64,000 nt of DNA from Thermoflexus hugenholtzii (GCF_018771565.1 NZ_CP076326.1:682001-746000), one strand, 5' to 3'. Counted from the stretch's first letter, positions 25,912 to 36,429 are shown. Numbers and translations are program-made. Notes: generated by a model not told the origin, from the letters alone.

Positions 25912-25940
25912 TTGCTGCTCCCGTTCGGCCTCGCTATAAT
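25912..25940 (+). promoter_or_regulatory. Promoter of the 26040 gene cluster
   Basis: TTGCTG (25912-25917), a 17-bp spacer, then perfect TATAAT (25935-25940). The start point near 25947 lies inside the longest open frame from 25800, which supports the downstream translation start at 26040. Confidence 0.65.
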
Positions 25941-26039
25941 CTTGTAGGATCTCGGCGCTTCGACTTGAAGATCACGGGTCCTCGTCCCTGGAGGAGCGCC
26001 GCATCGCAGGCTTCAAGGCGGATCTGTGAGGAGCAAGCG

Positions 26040-27614
26040 GTGGCGATGGCATGGCCCGGCCCGATGGATTGGGAGCACATGGAGATCACGGAAGCGGATC
26101 TGGAGGCGTTGCTGAACCGCTTCCTGGAGGATCCGCTTCCCCGCACCGATGAGGAGCTGGCTCGCATCCTGATCCGGCAGCGCCTGCAGGAGATTGAGGA
26201 GCGCCGGCGTGCCGCCCTCGCCGGCACCCGTCCCTTCCGCCCCCGGGATCGCTATGAGGTGGGGGAACGCCTCTTCTTCCCACACATGGGTTTCGCAGTG
26301 GGAACGGTAGTGGGGATCCGCGAGGGCCATAACCCCGAGATCGGCCCCTTCAAGGTGATCCAGGTGCGCTTTGAAGAGGACGGGACCGTTCGGGAGTTCG
26401 CGGCGGAGTATCCGCTTCCACATCGCCTCAACGATCTGGACGGGTGGCGGGGACCTGATGAGAAGGAGCTGCGCCCGGAGGAGATCTGGGACCGGTGGGG
26501 GCAGCGCATCCGGGAGCAGCTGCGGGCGCGGCTGGAGGCCAGCCCGGATTTCGTCCGGGTAGGGGATCACTGGTTCCCTCGGGCCTTGCTGGTGGAGCTC
26601 CATGAGGGCCACCTGAATCTGGTGGAGGCGGTCCTCGATGTCCACAACGGAGGGCCTCTCTCGCCGGAGGAGCTCCTGCCGCATCTGGAGCTCCCGGCGG
26701 ATGTTCCCCTGCCCCTGCGGGTCTTCTCCCTGAACGCGGCCCTCTACCGGGATCCTCGCTTCGATGAGGTGGGCCCAGCAGGTCAGTTCCTGTGGTTCCT
26801 GCGGCGGATGGAACCCCCGGAGGTGCAGGAGACGCCGCCCCGCCTGCAGGGTCGACCCTATGGGGGGGACCGCGCGCGCCTCGATGAGGCCCTGCGCCGC
26901 ATCGCGGCGGAGATCGATGACGAGCTCAGCGATCCGGAAGAGATCCGGCCGGGCCTGGGGGAGGCCGATGAGGTGATCTGGGTCGCTTCGTATCCCCATC
27001 TGCGGAGTGGAACGGCCCCTCTCACCCGGCGCACCGGCCAGGTCTTCCCCCTGGGCCGAACCCATCGCATCCGTTTTGAGTTTGAGGATCCGGTCAGCGG
27101 CCGACGCTGGCCCGGATGGGTGGTTCGGGAGCGGAAATACGTTTTCGGCCTCAAGGAATGGTATGAGGCCTATCAGGTCCAGCCGGGTTGCCTGGTGGCC
27201 TTCCGACGCTCCCCAGAGCCCGGTGTGATCCGGGTGGCATTGCGAGGCCGCAGCCGGCGCGACTGGGTGCGGGTGGTTCGGGCGGAGGAGGGCCAGCTGG
27301 TCTTTGAGATGCTCCGCCGGCAGATCCCGGGCGAGTTCGACGACCAAAGCCTGATCGTTGTGGATGATCCGGCGGCCCTGGAGGAGCTGTGGACCCGCTG
27401 GCGGAACCGTCCGGTCCGGGCTCTGGCCCAGCAGTTGCTTCCATCGCTGGCCCAGCTCACCCCTCAGGGCACCGTCCACGCCCGCACGCTTTACCAGGCT
27501 GTGAACCTGCTGATCCGGACGCCGCCGGAGCCGCTCTTCGAGGAGATGATGAGCCTGCCCGGGTGCCTCTACCTGGGCGATGGATACTGGCGGTGGCGGG
27601 AGGAAGAGGCATGA
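26040..27614 (+). CDS. Uncharacterised 524-residue protein
   Basis: No family is recognised. The GTG at 26040 was chosen because GAGGAGC lies seven bases upstream and a promoter ends at 25940; an ATG at 26046 is next best, and an ATG at 25800 is upstream of the promoter. An acidic N-terminal helical segment (about 10-60) leads into a small beta-rich domain around YEVGERLFFPHMGFAVGTVV (about residues 70-125), which resembles SH3-like barrels such as CarD/TRCF modules, though this is only a resemblance. The remainder alternates helical and strand segments without membrane helices or a signal peptide. First gene of a tight five-gene cluster; the stop overlaps the next start (ATGA). Confidence 0.75.
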   Translation: MAMAWPGPMDWEHMEITEADLEALLNRFLEDPLPRTDEELARILIRQRLQEIEERRRAALAGTRPFRPRDRYEVGERLFFPHMGFAVGTVVGIREGHNPEIGPFKVIQVRFEEDGTVREFAAEYPLPHRLNDLDGWRGPDEKELRPEEIWDRWGQRIREQLRARLEASPDFVRVGDHWFPRALLVELHEGHLNLVEAVLDVHNGGPLSPEELLPHLELPADVPLPLRVFSLNAALYRDPRFDEVGPAGQFLWFLRRMEPPEVQETPPRLQGRPYGGDRARLDEALRRIAAEIDDELSDPEEIRPGLGEADEVIWVASYPHLRSGTAPLTRRTGQVFPLGRTHRIRFEFEDPVSGRRWPGWVVRERKYVFGLKEWYEAYQVQPGCLVAFRRSPEPGVIRVALRGRSRRDWVRVVRAEEGQLVFEMLRRQIPGEFDDQSLIVVDDPAALEELWTRWRNRPVRALAQQLLPSLAQLTPQGTVHARTLYQAVNLLIRTPPEPLFEEMMSLPGCLYLGDGYWRWREEEA

Positions 27615-28072
27615 GCAGCCGTCCGGGTCCATCGCTGCAGCGCCTGATCAAACCTACCCTCGATACCCCTTTCCACATCGACCTGGACTGGTGGAAGCGC
27701 AAGGGCCAGGATCTGCGGGCGTATTTGATGAGCCATCTCTGCCTGGAGCATCGGGAGCGCTTCCTCGCTCACCCGGAGGAGACGGAGATCGACTGGGTGG
27801 ATCCGGAGACCGCCGAGGTGCGGCGGGTGGACGGGCTGTGGCATATCCTTCTGCAGCATTGCAGCCGCCAGCCGGATTTCATCACGCCCCAAACCCCGCT
27901 CACCGATGCGGTGTTCCGGCTGTTATTGGTGAACGGCAACCAGCCCATGACCCCGCGACAGATCGCCCAGGCCCTCCAGAAGCGCACCGGCCGGTGGGAG
28001 GACCCTCAGAAGATCCTCCAGACCATCGGCGGGCGCGTGGTGCATCAGGGGATCCGACCGGTCCTGGAGTGA
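27611..28072 (+). CDS. Uncharacterised 153-residue protein
   Basis: Not assigned to a family. It overlaps the previous gene by ATGA, indicating translational coupling and a likely shared function. The N-terminal half is acidic with many aromatic residues (FHIDLDWWKRKGQDLRAYL). The C-terminal half (PMTPRQIAQALQKRTGRW...ILQTIGG) looks like a small helix-turn-helix or winged-helix fold. No membrane helices. Confidence 0.75.
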   Translation: MSSRPGPSLQRLIKPTLDTPFHIDLDWWKRKGQDLRAYLMSHLCLEHRERFLAHPEETEIDWVDPETAEVRRVDGLWHILLQHCSRQPDFITPQTPLTDAVFRLLLVNGNQPMTPRQIAQALQKRTGRWEDPQKILQTIGGRVVHQGIRPVLE

Positions 28073-28078
28073 GCCCCG

Positions 28079-28324
28079 ATGCAGGTGACGGCGAAGCTGC
28101 ATGCGATCCTGCGCCGCTACCGCCCCGCCGGGATCCGGGATGAAGGGATCCCGGTGGAGATCCCGGAGGGAGGCACCCCTCGCGATATCGCGGCGGCGCT
28201 GGGGATCCCTCTGGAGTTGATCCACGCGGTCTTCGTCAACGAAGTCCAGGCCACGCTGGATACGCCTCTTCAGCCCGGGGATGTGGTTCGTCTCTTCCCA
28301 CCGGTGGTGGGGGGCGCCGAATGA
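28079..28324 (+). CDS. MoaD/ThiS-like beta-grasp protein
   Basis: An 81-residue ubiquitin-like protein: V.VKL.A.LR start, an internal V.IPEG.T..DIAAALGIP segment, VFVNEVQA, and a PGDVVRLFPPVVGG end, as in MoaD, ThiS and Urm1-like sulfur carriers. In those proteins the chain ends in Gly-Gly, which is adenylated by an E1-like enzyme. Here two residues (Ala-Glu) follow the Gly-Gly before the stop, so thiocarboxylation would need trimming, or the protein works another way. No E1, MoaE or JAMM protease gene is adjacent. Confidence 0.85.
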   Translation: MQVTAKLHAILRRYRPAGIRDEGIPVEIPEGGTPRDIAAALGIPLELIHAVFVNEVQATLDTPLQPGDVVRLFPPVVGGAE

Positions 28325-28352
28325 ATCCCTGGCGACACCCTGAAACAAGGCC

Positions 28353-28898
28353 ATGGCCGAGCCCATCCGGCTCTTTGTGAGCAGCAGTCCGGAGCTGGAA
28401 GCGGAGCGGGAAGTGGTCGGGCAGGTGGTGGCCGGCCTCCCGGTCCGGCTGGGATGGGAGATCCGGCACACCCCGAAACCGGGGGAGGCCCTCGCCCCCG
28501 CGCTGGAGGCCGTGGAGGCCGCGCATCTGTATGTCTTCATCCTGGGCATGGATTACGCCTCCCCCATGGGGCTGGAGTGGGGGCGGGCGGTCCGGGCACG
28601 GAAGCGAACCCTGGTCTTCGTGAAAGAGGTCCCGCACAGCCCGGCGGCGGCCCTGTGGTTGAGCGAGCACGGGGCGAAGGTCGAGCGCATCGTTTTCGAT
28701 TCGCTGGCTGCCTTCCGCCATGCCTTTGAACGTCACCTGATCCAGGCCTTGCTGGATCTGGCGGAGACGTTGCGGCTCCATCTCGATGAGATCGAAGGGC
28801 TGGCCGCACGGATGAAGGCGCTGGAGGAGGCGGCCCTTCAAGCCCCTGCCGTGGCCCGGGGCGCGGACCGCAGCGCCATCATCCTGGGGGAGCGCTGA
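28353..28898 (+). CDS. DUF4062-like domain protein
   Basis: A 181-residue protein beginning IRLFVSSSPELEAEREVV, the DUF4062 signature (V.ISS...L..ER), followed by a Rossmann-like alternation with LYVFILGMDY and RTLVFVKE strands (to about residue 125) and a C-terminal coiled segment. DUF4062 domains usually sit at the N-terminus of STAND-type NTPases or TIR-like signalling proteins and may bind nucleotides. Here the domain is free-standing with no ATPase module. The stop overlaps the DUF72 start by one base. Confidence 0.75.
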   Translation: MAEPIRLFVSSSPELEAEREVVGQVVAGLPVRLGWEIRHTPKPGEALAPALEAVEAAHLYVFILGMDYASPMGLEWGRAVRARKRTLVFVKEVPHSPAAALWLSEHGAKVERIVFDSLAAFRHAFERHLIQALLDLAETLRLHLDEIEGLAARMKALEEAALQAPAVARGADRSAIILGER

Positions 28899-29623
28899 TG
28901 GGCCCCCGTTGCTGGATCGGGACGTCCGGGTGGGTTTACCCCCACTGGCGCGGCGTGTTCTACCCCGAAGATCTCCCGCAGCGCCGCTGGTTCTCCTATT
29001 ACGCGGCTCATTTCGACACGGTGGAGATCAACAACACCTTCTATCGTCTGCCCTCCGAGGCGACCTTCGATCGCTGGCGCGACCAAGCCCCGGAAGGCTT
29101 CCGCTACGCCGTGAAGGCCAACCGGTATCTCACCCATGTCCGCCGGCTGAAAGATTGCGCGGATCCCCTCGCGCGCTTTCTGGAGCGCGCTCGGCGCTTG
29201 GGCGATCGCCTGGGGCCGATCCTCTATCAGCTTCCTCCCGGGTGGCCACCGGATCCCGGCCGTCTGGCGGAGTTCGCGGCCCTCCTCCCCTCGGATATGC
29301 TTCACGTGTTCGAGCTTCGGGATCCCCGCTGGTGGATTGAGCCGGTGCGGGAGGTGCTGGCCCGAGGCGCGCTCTCCTTCTGTCTGTTCGATATGCCGGA
29401 GCTCTCCCCTCCGCTCTGGGTGACCGGGCCGGTGGTGTATATCCGGTTTCACGGATCGACGGCCCTCTATGCGGGGCGTTACGCTCGCGAAGCGCTGGCG
29501 GCCTGGGCGGAGCGCATCCGGGGGTTCCTGCGCGCCGGCCATGAGGTCTACGCGTATTTCAACAACGACGCCTTCGGACACGCCGTGATCAACGCCGTGG
29601 AGCTGCGGGAGATGCTGGGATGA
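28898..29623 (+). CDS. DUF72 (YecE-like) protein
   Basis: A 241-residue protein of the DUF72 family: WIGTSGWVYPHWRG.FYP near the start, FDTVEINNTFYRLP, RYAVKANRYLTH and the C-terminal VYAYFNNDAFGHAVINA. These form a TIM-barrel-like fold whose biochemical role is not established. Last gene of the cluster that begins at 26040; it converges on radA with a five-base gap. Confidence 0.92.
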   Translation: MGPRCWIGTSGWVYPHWRGVFYPEDLPQRRWFSYYAAHFDTVEINNTFYRLPSEATFDRWRDQAPEGFRYAVKANRYLTHVRRLKDCADPLARFLERARRLGDRLGPILYQLPPGWPPDPGRLAEFAALLPSDMLHVFELRDPRWWIEPVREVLARGALSFCLFDMPELSPPLWVTGPVVYIRFHGSTALYAGRYAREALAAWAERIRGFLRAGHEVYAYFNNDAFGHAVINAVELREMLG

Positions 29624-29627
29624 GCGG

Positions 29628-30992
29628 TCATCCGGGGAACGCCACAGCGATCGCCTCGGCGAGGGTGCGTGCGGGTAACAGGGTGAGCTCCGGGGGGACC
29701 TCCCGCAGGCGTCGGGCGGTTCGGGGGAGGAGACAGCGCCGGAAGCCCAGCTGGGCCGCCTCCGCCAGGCGCAGCTCCATATGTCCCACGGCCCGCAGCT
29801 CCCCGGATAGCCCGACTTCCCCGATGAACACCATGTCCGGCGGGAGGGGGCGGTCCCGGGCGGAGGAGACGATGGCCATGGCGATGGCCAGGTCGGCGGC
29901 CGGCTCGTCCACCCGCAGCCCCCCCACCACGTTCACGAAGAGGTCGTGATCGTGCAGGCGCAGGCCCACCCGTTTGGTGAGCACGGCGACCAGGAGCAGG
30001 AGGCGGTAAGGATCCACCCCGTTGGCGGTGCGTCGGGCGGCCCCGGGAGGGGCTGGGCTCACCAGGGCCTGGATCTCCACCAGCAGCGGGCGGGTGCCCT
30101 CCATGGTCACGGCCACGGCGGAGCCGGAGGCCTGGATGAGGCGTTCGGCCAGGAAGAGCTCCGAGGGGTTGGGCACCTCGGCCATCCCATCCCCGCGCAT
30201 CTCGAAGACTCCCACCTCCGAGGTGGCACCGAACCGGTTCTTCACGCTGCGCAGCAGGCGGAAGGCGTGATACCGATCCCCCTCCAGGTAAAGGACGGTG
30301 TCCACGATGTGCTCCAGCAGCTTGGGCCCGGCGATCAGCCCTGCTTTGGTGACGTGGCCGATCAGGAAGATGGTGATCCCCAGGTTCTTGGCCATAGCCT
30401 GAAACCGGACGGCGCACTCGCGCACCTGGCTGACGCTCCCCGGAGGGGAAGGGATCTCCTCCACGTAGACGGTCTGGATGGAGTCCACGATCACCAGGCG
30501 GGGGCGCATCCCCTGGATGTGATCCGCCAGGGCGTCCATCCGGGTTTCGTTTAAGAGATACAGATGGGGGTTGTGCAGGCCCAGGCGGTCGGCGCGCATC
30601 TTCAGCTGGCCGAGGGATTCCTCCCCGGAGATATAGAGGACGGGGAAATCGGGGCCGGCCATGCGATCGGCCAGCTGCATCAGGAGGGTGGATTTCCCGA
30701 TCCCCGGATCGCCGGCCACCAGGACCAGGGAGCCGGGCACCACGCCGCCGCCCAGCACCCGGGCGAACTCCCCGATGGGCAGCGGCCAGCGCGTTACCTC
30801 AGCGGCCGCCACCGCCGGAAGCGGCACCGGCTGGGCCCCCGGTTTCCCGGCGAGGCCCACCGCCCGCACGGTGGGAGCGGGGGACATCTCCACCAGGGTG
30901 TTCCACTCCCCGCAGTCCGGGCAGCGCCCCATCCACTTCGGGTGCACCGCCCCGCACTTCTGACACACATATTGCGTTCGCGGTCGCGCCAC
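29628..30992 (-). CDS. radA: DNA repair protein RadA (Sms)
   Basis: A 454-residue RecA-like repair and recombination factor. N-terminal C4 zinc finger (YVCQKCG...RCPDCGEW), Walker A GDPGIGKSTL near residue 95, Walker B RLVIVDSIQT, the RadA-specific KNRFG motif (VKNRFGATSEVG) and a C-terminal Lon-protease-like domain with no visible catalytic pair. RadA promotes branch migration and processing of recombination intermediates. The GTG at 30992 follows CCGGAGATCTGTC and gives the usual MARPRTQYVCQKCG start; a TTG at 31010 is less likely. Confidence 0.96.
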   Translation of the reverse strand: MARPRTQYVCQKCGAVHPKWMGRCPDCGEWNTLVEMSPAPTVRAVGLAGKPGAQPVPLPAVAAAEVTRWPLPIGEFARVLGGGVVPGSLVLVAGDPGIGKSTLLMQLADRMAGPDFPVLYISGEESLGQLKMRADRLGLHNPHLYLLNETRMDALADHIQGMRPRLVIVDSIQTVYVEEIPSPPGSVSQVRECAVRFQAMAKNLGITIFLIGHVTKAGLIAGPKLLEHIVDTVLYLEGDRYHAFRLLRSVKNRFGATSEVGVFEMRGDGMAEVPNPSELFLAERLIQASGSAVAVTMEGTRPLLVEIQALVSPAPPGAARRTANGVDPYRLLLLVAVLTKRVGLRLHDHDLFVNVVGGLRVDEPAADLAIAMAIVSSARDRPLPPDMVFIGEVGLSGELRAVGHMELRLAEAAQLGFRRCLLPRTARRLREVPPELTLLPARTLAEAIAVAFPG

Positions 30993-31210
30993 GACAGATC
31001 TCCGGATCAATGGAAGGCCAGGCCGGCCTGGCGTATCCTCCCGCGATGAGGCCGCGGGTGAAGCAGGCCTGTTTCGTCAATCATTTTAACATAGCAAGAG
31101 GGGAGTCCTTCCCCATGGAGCTTGCTGCTTCCGGCCGTCTGTGAGAAGATCCTTTCAGGGGATCGGGCGCGCTGGGGGAGTGGGGATCTTCCACAAAGGA
31201 GATGGCTTCC

Positions 31211-32326
31211 ATGGAGGCCGATCGCGCGCACCGGGTTCTCCTGGACGGATCCCGTTTGATCGTTGAGGCCTGCGTGCAGGCCGGAGCGGACGTCTATGTG
31301 GGTTATCCCATCACTCCTGCCAACCTCATCTTCTCGTACGCCAGCCAGCGTTTTCCCGTCGCCCTGCCGGCTCCGGATGAGATCACCGCGCTTCAATGGA
31401 TGGCAGGCCTCTCCGCCGCCGGCTTTTTACCGGTGACCGCCACTTCCTTCCCGGGCTTCGCGTTGATGATGGAGTCCATCAACATGGCCTATATGATGGA
31501 GCTCCCCATGCTGATCATACTGGTCCAGCGGCTGGGGCCCTCCACAGGGACGGCTACGGTCGGCGCGCAGGGAGACGTGCTGCTTCTGGACGGCCTGATC
31601 TCCGGGGGTTATCCGCTCCCCGTTTTCTGCCCCGCGGATCTTGAGGATTGCTGGCGACTGCCGCCGATCGCTTTGCGAACCGCCGTGGACCTGCGCACTC
31701 CCGTGGTTCTTCTTAGCTCGAAAGAGATGGTGATGACGCAACACAGCTTCGACCTGCGCCGTCTCTCGCCCATCGAGCCCATCCGCCGCTCTTTCTATCG
31801 GGGATCCGCCCCATATCGAGCGTATGATCCTGGGGATGGCCTGGTCCCTCCCTTCCTCCCGGTGGGCAACGAGCGCCATCCGGTGCGGTTGAACGCTTCC
31901 ACGCACGATCGCTCGGGGATCCTGCGATCGGCTGGCGAGGAGGCGATCGCCAACACACGCCGTTTGGGGGAGAAGATCGAGGCGCTCACGCCGGCTCTCT
32001 ATGAACTGGATGAGCAGGAGGGGGCTCGGGCGCTGATCGTCAGCTATGACATCACCAGCGGAGCAGCCCGGGAGGCCGCGGCGATCCTGCGGGCCCAGGG
32101 CGTGCCGGCTTCCCTGCTTCTCATCCGCACGTTGCTGCCGATCCCCGCGATCTACTATGAAGTGCTGGCCCGATATCCCCGGGTGGTGATTGCAGAGGAA
32201 AACGCCCAGGGCCAGCTGGCCCGTCTGCTCTTCGGGTGGCGGACCCCTGACCATGTCCGCCGGGTGGGCGCGGTCGGGCGCATGGTGCGTCCGGAGGAGA
32301 TCGTTCGGGAGGTCCTGGCCCCATGA
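31211..32326 (+). CDS. 2-oxoacid:acceptor oxidoreductase, alpha subunit
   Basis: A 371-residue alpha subunit of the 2-oxoacid:ferredoxin oxidoreductase family (KorA/VorB-like). VYVGYPITPANLIFSY and SFPGFALMMESINMAYMMELPMLIILVQR are typical pyrimidine-domain segments, followed by the transketolase C-like domain II (EGARALIVSYDITSGAAREAA...). The ATG at 31211 lies nine bases after AAAGGAG; an ATG at 31202 abuts the site too closely. It pairs with the fused beta-gamma gene through an ATGA overlap. The enzyme oxidatively decarboxylates a 2-oxoacid to an acyl-CoA, passing electrons to ferredoxin; the preferred oxoacid is not clear. Confidence 0.92.
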   Translation: MEADRAHRVLLDGSRLIVEACVQAGADVYVGYPITPANLIFSYASQRFPVALPAPDEITALQWMAGLSAAGFLPVTATSFPGFALMMESINMAYMMELPMLIILVQRLGPSTGTATVGAQGDVLLLDGLISGGYPLPVFCPADLEDCWRLPPIALRTAVDLRTPVVLLSSKEMVMTQHSFDLRRLSPIEPIRRSFYRGSAPYRAYDPGDGLVPPFLPVGNERHPVRLNASTHDRSGILRSAGEEAIANTRRLGEKIEALTPALYELDEQEGARALIVSYDITSGAAREAAAILRAQGVPASLLLIRTLLPIPAIYYEVLARYPRVVIAEENAQGQLARLLFGWRTPDHVRRVGAVGRMVRPEEIVREVLAP

Positions 32327-33615
32327 GCGCCTTCCTGACCCGTCCGGATCTGCCTTTCTGTAAGGGTTGCGGGCACCACTTTGTGGTGCGCAGCACGGTG
32401 AAAGCGCTGGAGATCCTGGGGGTGGATCCCCTGGATGTGATCCTGGTCACGGACATCGGCTGTCACGGCATCGTGGATGGCCACTTCGCCACCCACACCG
32501 TCCATGGCCTTCATGGGCGGGCGGTAGCCCTGGCGGCGGGGATTGCCATGGGGCTTCCGCCCGGCAAGAAGGTCATTGTTTACGTCGGAGATGGAGGGGC
32601 CACCATCGGCTTGCAACACATCCTGGAAGCGGCGCGGATGAATGTGGATCTCACCGTGGTGGTGCACAACAACATGCTTTACGGGATGACCGGTGGCCAG
32701 CCCAGCGGGTTGACCCCCCGGGGCTTCCGCACGGCGATCACTCCGCAAGGCGTGCGGCTGCCTCCCCATGATCTCTGCCAGCTGGCGTTCGACGCCGGGG
32801 CCTCCTTCGTGGCCCGCGTCCTCGGGCAAGGGGATTTCTCCGAAGTCCTCCACCGGGCGATGAGGACGGAGGGGTTCGCGCTGGTGGAGGTCCTGGAGCT
32901 CTGTGTGGAATATGGGGTGAAGTGGAATCCGGGCCTGCGGCTGAAGGCCCTGGTCGAAGAGGCCGGCCTGGCCCTCGGGACCTGGGAGCGTCCCCCCCGG
33001 CCTGTGTTCCGCCTGCCTGAGGCGGCAGACGGATCTCCGGGTCCCCGCGGTCCGGGGTTGCTGGATCTCCCTCCGGTGGAGACGAAGTTCCACTCTACCC
33101 TGAGGGGACGCTGGGCCCTGGTCCTGAGCGGCTCCGCCGGGGAGGGGGTACAGCAGGCGGCGATGATCCTGGCCCGCGCGGCGATGGCAGCCGGGCTCCA
33201 TGTGGCCCGCCGGGGCAGCTATCCGGTGACTGTGGGGGTAGGCTTCTCCACAGCGGAGCTCATCCTCTCCGCGGATCCCATCCTGTATCCGGGGGTCCAG
33301 GAGCCGGATGCGGTGGTGATCACCTCCGAGGATGGCCTCTCCCATCAGCAGGATCGGATCCGAGGGATGCGTCGGGGGATCCTCTGGCTGGAGGCCTCTC
33401 TGCCGGTCCCGGAGACCGGAGCGGAGGTGCGGCTCCGGCGTTTCCGGGAACCGGCAGGAGCTCGCTACGCCGCCCTGTATGCGCTGGGGGTGGTCCTTCA
33501 GGAAACCGGGATCCTCCCCCTGGAGGCCCTTCAGGAGGCCATCCGGGAGAGCCCCCTGGGTTCGCAATTCCCCCTCCACCTGCTCCCGCGTGAGAACGGC
33601 GGGAGCGGTGGCTGA
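32323..33615 (+). CDS. 2-oxoacid:acceptor oxidoreductase, fused beta and gamma subunits
   Basis: A 430-residue fusion. Residues 1 to about 240 are the TPP-binding beta subunit: CKGCGHH near the start, VTDIGCHG, and the TPP/Mg motif GDGGATIG...NNMLYGMTGGQ. After a proline-rich linker, residues about 258-430 form the gamma domain (LVLSGSAGEGVQQAAMILARAA..., RGSYPVTVGVGFSTAELILS). Separate KorB and KorC subunits are the common form; here they are one polypeptide translated with the alpha subunit. No ferredoxin-like delta subunit is present, so external ferredoxin is probably the acceptor, with a single cluster in the beta domain. Confidence 0.92.
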   Translation: MSAFLTRPDLPFCKGCGHHFVVRSTVKALEILGVDPLDVILVTDIGCHGIVDGHFATHTVHGLHGRAVALAAGIAMGLPPGKKVIVYVGDGGATIGLQHILEAARMNVDLTVVVHNNMLYGMTGGQPSGLTPRGFRTAITPQGVRLPPHDLCQLAFDAGASFVARVLGQGDFSEVLHRAMRTEGFALVEVLELCVEYGVKWNPGLRLKALVEEAGLALGTWERPPRPVFRLPEAADGSPGPRGPGLLDLPPVETKFHSTLRGRWALVLSGSAGEGVQQAAMILARAAMAAGLHVARRGSYPVTVGVGFSTAELILSADPILYPGVQEPDAVVITSEDGLSHQQDRIRGMRRGILWLEASLPVPETGAEVRLRRFREPAGARYAALYALGVVLQETGILPLEALQEAIRESPLGSQFPLHLLPRENGGSGG

Positions 33616-33631
33616 TGGAACGCCTTTGTTC

Positions 33632-33665
33632 CTCTAATGATCTTCTAATAGAAGCGGCCTAAAAT
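33632..33665 (+). promoter_or_regulatory. Promoter with two 11-bp-spaced repeats for the zinc-ribbon/dnaK unit
   Basis: CTCTAA (33632) and TTCTAA (33643) repeat at 11 bp, and the -10 box TAAAAT begins 17 bp after the start of the last repeat (33660-33665). The hsp20 promoter has the same distance. The repeats replace a -35 box, as in promoters activated by OmpR/PhoB-type regulators. A small palindrome, CTTCTA-A-TAGAAG (33642-33654), overlaps the second repeat. No CIRCE element is present. Confidence 0.5.
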
Positions 33666-33960
33666 GAGGGCCGTGGAGAACAGGGGGGATCCGTGGCGTG
33701 GGTCTGCCGGAACTGCGGGATTGAGTTCGACTGGCAGCCGGTCCGGGTGGGCCGGCACGCTTACTGTTGCCTGGGATGCGCCCAGGGAGGGCCGTGCCAG
33801 TGTGATTACGCCCGGTTGCCGTCGCCCACAGCGCCGACGGCGCTGGCTCAGCGTGGGCCCTTCCCGTCGGCGCAGATGCGGATCCGGCGACCTGCCCCCC
33901 TGGTGGGCGTTTCCCATTCGGAAGGAGGGGAACCGATGAATCCTGCGGAGGAGGTCTCCG

Positions 33961-35850
<1,890 letters not shown>

Positions 35851-35863
35851 GGCCGATCGAGCT

Positions 35864-35903
35864 CCTCCCCGGCCTCCGGTCTTCTGAACGGAGGCCGGGG
35901 AGG
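35864..35903 (+). terminator. Hairpin after dnaK
   Basis: A perfect 15-bp GC stem (35864-35878 with 35889-35903) around a ten-base loop. No T run follows, so it may act as a weak terminator or an mRNA-stabilising 3' end. Confidence 0.5.
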
Positions 35904-35971
35904 ACGAACCGGCGCGCATCCTGCGTTCATCATTCCAGACCTTCTCCTCACTCCCAGCCGGAGCGGAACCC

Positions 35972-36427
35972 ATGGATCTGGACGTGATGGACGACGCGAC
36001 TCTGCAGGCGAAGGTGGAAGAGCGTCTCTACCGTTATGATCCCCTTCGCGTGAATTTCCATCTGATCCGGATCTGCGCGCGGGACGGACGGGTGATCCTG
36101 GAGGGGGTGGTGCCTTCCACTTCCATGAAGCGTATGGCGGAGACCCTCGCCCGGGCGGTGCCGGGAGTGCGGGAAGTGCAGAACGATCTGATCTCGGATC
36201 CCGAGATCGAGGCCGAGCTGGGCCTGCGCCTGGCGGCGGATCCGGACCTCAGCCCGCCGCGCGCCCGGGTGCTGGTCACCAGCGTCCAGGGCGATGTCAC
36301 GCTGGCCGGCTGGGTGCCCGATGAGGCCGCGCGCCAGCGCGCGGAGGAGATCGCCCGCTCCGTCCGCGGCGTTCGTAATGTGGTGAACAACCTGCGCGTG
36401 AAGGCGCTGGCCCGGCGGGCAGCCTGA
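35972..36427 (+). CDS. BON-domain protein
   Basis: A 151-residue protein with two BON domains (about residues 10-72 and 80-145). Each shows the pattern ...V.L.G.V......A...AR.V.GVR.V.N.L. No signal peptide or membrane helix is visible, so it is probably cytoplasmic or peripheral. BON domains bind phospholipids or small ligands and are common in stress proteins. It sits between dnaK and hsp20. Confidence 0.88.
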   Translation: MDLDVMDDATLQAKVEERLYRYDPLRVNFHLIRICARDGRVILEGVVPSTSMKRMAETLARAVPGVREVQNDLISDPEIEAELGLRLAADPDLSPPRARVLVTSVQGDVTLAGWVPDEAARQRAEEIARSVRGVRNVVNNLRVKALARRAA

Positions 36428-36429
36428 GG

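Noticed and set aside
25800-26039. N-terminal extension of the 26040 gene
   Set aside because: A good promoter with TATAAT at 25935 lies inside it, the translation looks non-coding, and a GAGGAG site precedes 26040.
33642-33654. Palindrome CTTCTA-A-TAGAAG as a separate operator
   Set aside because: It overlaps the second 11-bp repeat and is not found at the hsp20 promoter, so the phased repeats explain the site better.
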